This document shows, one piece after another, positions 6,845-10,439 of a stretch of 10,439 nucleotides of DNA. Under the pieces are notes generated by a model. It was given only the letters and a program-made list of their open reading frames with translations. It ran no database searches and was not told the DNA's origin. The stretch's first letter is position 1, and each line of letters opens with the position of its first letter. The position numbers were made by a program, and so were the translations under genes. This DNA is from Cuspidothrix sp046080125 (GTDB lineage Bacteria; Cyanobacteriota; Cyanobacteriia; Cyanobacteriales; Nostocaceae), in contig JBJTTJ010000067.1 in NCBI GenBank assembly GCA_046080125.1, forward strand, positions 1-10,439, in the 5' to 3' direction.

Positions 6845-7465
6845 ATGACTAAATCACATCGTCCCCCAATTCTCAAACCTGATGAAACATATACATTTCG
6901 TAAGTATTTTGAGTTAAGGTTTGCACCTGCGGATATTTTACAAGAATTAGGAGTTAATTTAACTAGAGGAACAATTGATTGGCCAATAAGTAATAATCAA
7001 ATATCTCGATTATTTGACCTCAAACAACGATTAGAAGAGGCCATTCAACGAGTTAGTTTAACAAGTGAAGCTGCAAGAAGAGAAGTTTTAATTGCACCAA
7101 TTCTCTTAGAAGTTGCACATATTACTGAATCCAAAATTAATATTGAATATCCTATTGAAATTAATCAATTTTTACGGGGTGATTTAGATTATTATTTGCA
7201 ATCTCAACATCAGGTTTTGGTTGTAGAGGCAAAACACGCAGATTTAACGCGAGGTTTTACTCAACTTGCAGTGGAATTAATTGCTTTAGATCAATGGGTG
7301 GAAGGGGATGAACCGATATTATATGGTGCTGTGACCACTGGAGATATTTGGCAGTTCGGAAGTTTTGAACGGGAAAATAAACTCATAACTCAGGATTTAA
7401 TGTTATATAGAGTTCCTACCGATTTAGAAATATTAATGCAAATTTTAGTAGGGATTTTAACCTAA
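6845..7465 (+). CDS. PD-(D/E)XK nuclease-like protein of unknown role
   Basis: The 206-residue protein has the layout of a PD-(D/E)XK nuclease core. A helix carries glutamates (REVLIAPILLEVAH, E80 and E89). Next is a strand with NQFLRGDLDYYL (D113, D115), then HQVLVVEAKHADL with the E-x-K pair E128 and K130, and a following helix with Q140 (FTQLAVELIAL). The later GAVTTGDIWQFG resembles strands that follow the core in restriction-enzyme-like proteins. The signature is direct; nuclease activity is inferred. I chose the ATG at 6845 over an upstream TTG at 6818. No Shine-Dalgarno sequence is clear. It is not in an operon: a terminator lies upstream and a bidirectional palindrome after its stop. 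No methyltransferase or helicase is adjacent. Proteins like this are often annotated only as hypothetical in cyanobacteria. Confidence 0.75.
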   Translation: MTKSHRPPILKPDETYTFRKYFELRFAPADILQELGVNLTRGTIDWPISNNQISRLFDLKQRLEEAIQRVSLTSEAARREVLIAPILLEVAHITESKINIEYPIEINQFLRGDLDYYLQSQHQVLVVEAKHADLTRGFTQLAVELIALDQWVEGDEPILYGAVTTGDIWQFGSFERENKLITQDLMLYRVPTDLEILMQILVGILT

Positions 7466-7470
7466 AACTC

Positions 7471-7503
7471 AGATCCCCGACTTCTTTAAGAAGTCGGGGA
7501 TCT
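7471..7503. terminator. Perfect 33-bp palindrome, likely shared bidirectional terminator
   Basis: AGATCCCCGACTTCTT (7471-7486) and AAGAAGTCGGGGATCT (7488-7503) are perfect reverse complements around T7487. It begins five bases after the stop of the nuclease-like gene and ends five bases before the aspS stop on the other strand. TTATCTT follows on the plus strand and GAGTTTTAGG on the minus strand, so T-runs are modest. The same element in diverged form occurs at 3080-3108, so this is a dispersed repeat placed, or recruited, as a terminator. Confidence 0.65.
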
Positions 7504-7508
7504 TTATC

Positions 7509-9296
7509 TTACACTTTTGGTTTAAAAGTGGAAGCAACATGAAGTTCTTTTAACTGTTTTGCATCCACACTAGAAGGTGCATCTGTTAACAAACAACGTG
7601 CTTGTTGTGTTTTCGGGAAAGCAATGACATCACGAATAGATTCTTCTCCTGCTAATAACATTACCAACCGATCTACACCGTAAGCAATACCACCATGGGG
7701 AGGAGTTCCATATTCAAAAGCTTCTAATAAAAAGCCAAATTTACTTTGTGCTTCTTCTGTTGATAAACCAATGGCTGTAAATACCTGTTCTTGCACTTCT
7801 CGCTGATAAATTCGCAAACTGCCACCCCCAACTTCAAAGCCATTTAATACTAAATCATAAGCTTGGGCGCGGGCGGTTTTTAAATCGTTGATATCATTAG
7901 GATGGGGTGCTGTAAAGGGATGGTGTAATGCTTCCAGGCGTTTTTCATCTCCATTCCATTCAAACATGGGGAATTCTGTCACCCAGAGGAAGTTAATTGT
8001 ATTCTGGGGAATTAAATTAAATTCTCGCGCAACAAATTGGCGCAGTCTATCTAAAGTTTTATTCACAGTCCCAGCATCAGCAGCGGCAAATAATAATAAA
8101 TGACCGGCTTGTGCACCTGTGCGGGTTAAAATTTCCTGTTTTTGTTCTGGTGTCAAATTGTCTTTTATTGCCCCAATAGTGTCAATTTCTCCATTTTCTC
8201 GCACGCGGATGTAAGCTAATCCTTTTGCACCAGCTTCTGCTGCTTCTTTGAAAATATCCCCACCTGGTTTAATTCTCACATTAGAAATGGCATCATTTCC
8301 ATTAGGAATTGGTAAAATTTTCACAATTCCACCGTTAGAAATTGCTTCTCGAAAAACTTTAAAACCAGAGTCTTTTAAAACATCAGAAACATCAACTAGT
8401 TCTAAACCATAACGGGTATCTGGTTTATCACTGCCATATTTCGCCATTGCTTGGGTGTAGGGAAGGCGAGGAAAAGGACGAGGTAAATCAATTCCTTTCA
8501 CGGTTTTGAAAATATGACAAACTAAATTTTCATTGAGTTCGATAATTTCGTCTTCTGACATGAAACTCATTTCCATGTCTAGTTGGGTAAATTCTGGTTG
8601 TCTGTCGGCGCGTAAATCCTCATCACGGAAACATCGCGCAATTTGATAGTATCTATCCATGCCTGATACCATCAGTAATTGTTTGAAAAGTTGGGGTGAT
8701 TGCGGTAGGGCGAACCATTCACCCTCATTGACGCGACTGGGAAGAATATAATCTCGAGCCCCTTCGGGGGTAGAACGTGTAAGAACTGGGGTTTCAATTT
8801 CGATAAACCCTTGTGTGTCTTCCAGGTAGCGCCGCATAGCTTTGATGACTTGATGACGCAATTGCATATTTTGCGCCATGCGTTCTCGTCGTAAGTCCAG
8901 ATAACGATATCTTAGCCGCAATTCTTCCCGCACTGTTTCGGTGTCTGCGGTGGAAATTTGGAAAGGTAATTGTTTACGGACGGCGTTGAGGAGTTCTATT
9001 TTATCGGCATAGATTTCGACTTCGCCTGTGGGAATACGAGTATTTAAAGATTCTGGAGGACGTTCGGTGACTCTGCCAATGATTTTCACCACGTATTCAT
9101 TGCGTAGTGCGTTAGCTTGTTGGTAAGAGTCTGGAGTGCGCTGAGGATCGCTAACGATTTGGACAGTACCAGAGCGATCGCGCAAATCTAAGAAGATCAC
9201 ACCCCCGTGATCGCGGCGACGGTCTACCCATCCGTAAAAGGTAACAGTTTCACCAATATGTTCTTTTCGGAGTTCGCCGCAATAGTGAGTTCGCAT
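7509..9296 (-). CDS. aspS: Aspartyl-tRNA synthetase, bacterial type
   Basis: The 595-residue enzyme charges tRNA with aspartate in the cytosol. An N-terminal OB-fold anticodon-binding domain covers about residues 1-105 (GWVDRRRDHGGVIFLDLRDR). The class II catalytic core starts at about 120, with motif 2 as RCFRDEDLRADRQPEFTQLD (221-240). The bacterial GAD insertion domain spans about 300-420. Motif 3 is GIAYGVDRLVML (536-547). Length and domain order are those of bacterial AspRS. Residue 30 is His (RRRDHGG), where E. coli has Leu30; His here is typical of non-discriminating enzymes that also make Asp-tRNA(Asn). The ATG at 9294-9296 gives the standard MRT.YCG N-terminus. A purine-rich GGAAAAGAAG lies upstream, rather far for a Shine-Dalgarno sequence. 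It stands alone, convergent with the nuclease-like gene. Confidence 0.97.
   Translation of the reverse strand: MRTHYCGELRKEHIGETVTFYGWVDRRRDHGGVIFLDLRDRSGTVQIVSDPQRTPDSYQQANALRNEYVVKIIGRVTERPPESLNTRIPTGEVEIYADKIELLNAVRKQLPFQISTADTETVREELRLRYRYLDLRRERMAQNMQLRHQVIKAMRRYLEDTQGFIEIETPVLTRSTPEGARDYILPSRVNEGEWFALPQSPQLFKQLLMVSGMDRYYQIARCFRDEDLRADRQPEFTQLDMEMSFMSEDEIIELNENLVCHIFKTVKGIDLPRPFPRLPYTQAMAKYGSDKPDTRYGLELVDVSDVLKDSGFKVFREAISNGGIVKILPIPNGNDAISNVRIKPGGDIFKEAAEAGAKGLAYIRVRENGEIDTIGAIKDNLTPEQKQEILTRTGAQAGHLLLFAAADAGTVNKTLDRLRQFVAREFNLIPQNTINFLWVTEFPMFEWNGDEKRLEALHHPFTAPHPNDINDLKTARAQAYDLVLNGFEVGGGSLRIYQREVQEQVFTAIGLSTEEAQSKFGFLLEAFEYGTPPHGGIAYGVDRLVMLLAGEESIRDVIAFPKTQQARCLLTDAPSSVDAKQLKELHVASTFKPKV
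9174..9181. repeat. HIP1 octamer
   Basis: Exact GCGATCGC within the region of aspS encoding the OB-fold. Confidence 0.85.
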
Positions 9297-9513
9297 AATG
9301 ATTATTACTTCTTTTCCAGGCTGTTAGTAAATGTTAAGGCTTTCCTATTATCTAGCATTAACAGTCATTGTATTCATTTTTGGTCAAGAAAAATCGGCAA
9401 ATTTGCAGAAGTGATTATTTTAGGTGTTTTGCTGGGAATATTATGTAATATTTAATACTTTTAATTCAAATATATATTAATCAGTATGATTAATTATTTA
9501 TTACTTAAAAAAT

Positions 9514-10176
9514 TCAACATAATAACTCAGAAATTTTCAACCCCAAATGTTTAATTACCGATGGACATACAGAATTAGCTAATTGTTTAATAGCAGAAGT
9601 GCGAGAAACAGGAAAAGAAAAATGATCAGGAAAACCCATTAACCGTTTAATTTCTAATAAACTCAAATGTCTTCTTTCCTTAGTATATACTGGAATCATC
9701 GCACCACCACCACTAGCACTAACAGCTAAAGTAGGAAAAGGTCTTTTCACAGAAATTGCCCGAATACCACTGGATCTAATTTGATAAATACAATTATCAT
9801 AATCAATATTATGGTCTGATCTCTCTAAACTTATTCTAGTTTTAGGAAGAATAAAAGATAATTGTTGATCATTAATTCTTCCAGCATAATAATCAATATA
9901 TTCATGCCATTTACTGGATATAGGAATAGAATAGTCTCCTTTTTCAATAATATTCTCAATATGAATTTCTGGATAACTAGGGTTAGGAAAAATAAAGGAT
10001 GATATTCCTAAATCTTTTCTAAAAGCAATCATAAAAAAACGTGGTCTTGATTGGGGAACTTGAAAAAACTTACTATCTATAATCCCATAAAATGGTATAT
10101 AATTATTTTCTTGTAACCTAGAAATTATTTGCTTGAGTATTTGTCCTTGGTTTAAACTAATAATATGTTTAACATT
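9514..10176 (-). pseudogene. C-terminal part of a C5-cytosine DNA methyltransferase, 5' end lost
   Basis: The frame from 10176 down to TGA 9514-9516 encodes 220 residues. It begins abruptly at NVKHIISLNQGQ, which matches the 'ENV' motif region that follows the catalytic Cys motif in this family. Next come motif VIII, VPQSRPRFFMIAFRKD, a target-recognition segment, and motifs IX-X: KRPFPTLAVSASGGGAMIP, RRHLSLLEIKRLMGFPDHF and AIKQLANSVCPSVIKHL. The usual GN of motif X is AN here. The SAM-binding motif and the catalytic Pro-Cys are absent, so the fragment cannot methylate DNA. The codon before NV, where Glu is expected, is TGA (10177-10179), and family similarity stops there. The first downstream ATG (10030-10032) lies after motif VIII and is not a genuine start. 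No cognate endonuclease is adjacent. Confidence 0.85.
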
Positions 10177-10194
10177 TCAGAAGTGTTGAATGTT
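10171..10194. repeat. Imperfect palindrome at the methyltransferase break point
   Basis: AACATTTCA (10171-10179) and TTGAATGTT (10186-10194) pair with two mismatches around GAAGTG. The methyltransferase homology ends inside its left arm, so it may mark an insertion or deletion junction. Confidence 0.35.
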
Positions 10195-10215
10195 AAGAAA
10201 ATCTTGATAAAAATA

Positions 10216-10240
10216 GCCCAAAATATGTTAAATTTTGGGC
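10216..10240. repeat. GCCCAAAAT/ATTTTGGGC hairpin near the element's left end
   Basis: Perfect 9-bp arms (10216-10224 and 10232-10240) with loop ATGTTAA. Placed between the methyltransferase break and the transposase remnant, it could be a terminal or subterminal structure of the insertion sequence, or a terminator. Confidence 0.6.
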
Positions 10241-10266
10241 GAAGGATTAAAATATTTTGATTAACC

Positions 10267-10439
10267 ATGATTATAAACTCATTTCCCAAGATTGTCAAAA
10301 ATGATGTCTAATTTACCGCAAGATGCTGTTGGGGTAATGGATAGAGGTTTTGCGGGACTAAATTTTATGCAGGAATTAGTGCAAAAAGACAAATATTTTG
10401 TAGTGCGAATTAAGAATAATTGGAAACTAGAATTAAAAT
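10267..10439 (+). pseudogene. DDE transposase fragment, frameshifted and 5'-truncated
   Basis: The frame from 10277 to the window edge reads SNLPQDAVGVMDRGFAGLNF and then YFVVRIKNNWKLELK. This is the IS4-type DDE pattern, in which VMDRGF supplies the second catalytic Asp and a hydrophobic strand with FVVRIKNN follows. Upstream similarity appears in another frame: ATG 10267 gives MIINSFPKIVKNDV then stop, and the family normally has an 'FP.IV....SNLP' continuity here, so a frameshift lies near 10298-10306. The first catalytic Asp and the rest of the N-terminus are missing, because stops fill all frames before 10250. It is a decayed remnant; its 3' end is outside the window. Confidence 0.7.

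Larger units (their letters stand above)
10177..10439 (+). mobile_element. Insertion-sequence remnant, continues beyond the window
   Basis: From the point where the methyltransferase breaks, the sequence is AT-rich and non-coding, contains a strong hairpin, and leads into a transposase fragment that runs off the right edge. No target duplication can be tested because the far end is outside the window. The left boundary is approximate (10177-10215). Confidence 0.5.

Noticed and set aside
7888..8103. Plus-strand open frame inside aspS
   Set aside because: Antisense to the conserved GAD and catalytic region; no start signal or family likeness.
9207..9455. Plus-strand open frame crossing the aspS start into the upstream spacer
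   Set aside because: Half is antisense to aspS and the rest is AT-rich spacer that yields hydrophobic residues by composition. The 217-base aspS-methyltransferase spacer shows nothing else convincing.
6845..10176. Nuclease-like gene plus methyltransferase considered as a restriction-modification pair
   Set aside because: aspS lies between them, the genes are over 2 kb apart in opposite orientation, and the methyltransferase lacks its catalytic half. Nothing but proximity links them.

Overview
The window looks like chromosomal DNA of a filamentous, heterocystous-type cyanobacterium (Nostocales, in the Anabaena/Dolichospermum/Nostoc range). The evidence is AT-rich coding sequence, three copies of the cyanobacterial HIP1 octamer GCGATCGC (210-217, 1657-1664, 9174-9181), many short palindromic dispersed repeats between genes, and cyanobacterial-looking proteins, notably a two-domain PRC-barrel protein with an acidic tail. 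I infer this from sequence character; no database search was possible.

Layout, left to right. Positions 1-228 hold the end of a membrane protein resembling the bile acid:sodium symporter (BASS) family, apparently cut short. A Gpt/Hpt-like phosphoribosyltransferase runs on the minus strand (256-759). After a spacer with a dispersed repeat comes a GPH-family (MelB-like) sugar:cation symporter gene (987-2438), interrupted by one in-frame TAA. Positions 2439-3340 hold no long gene. They carry four degenerate modules rich in perfect palindromes, including a nearly identical 147-bp direct repeat, then a candidate extended -10 promoter and a 26-codon leader ORF that overlaps the argS start codon.

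argS (3341-5098) is intact. A 604-bp spacer follows, with several inverted repeats and a short open stretch that may be a gene remnant. Next is the PRC-barrel gene (5703-6689) with a clear intrinsic terminator. A small PD-(D/E)XK nuclease-like gene (6845-7465) faces aspS (7509-9296, minus strand). The two share a perfect 33-bp palindrome between their stop codons that should end transcription from both sides.

The right end is decayed accessory DNA: the C-terminal half of a C5-cytosine DNA methyltransferase (9514-10176, minus strand), broken inside its ENV motif, next to a frameshifted DDE transposase remnant that runs off the window.

Housekeeping genes (argS, aspS, the phosphoribosyltransferase and probably the PRC-barrel gene) are intact. 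Transport and DNA-modification genes are broken, which fits genome erosion with repeat and IS activity. I found no convincing new multi-gene system. The best leads are the lone PD-(D/E)XK protein, the argS leader ORF, the modular repeat array and the structured spacer before the PRC-barrel gene.
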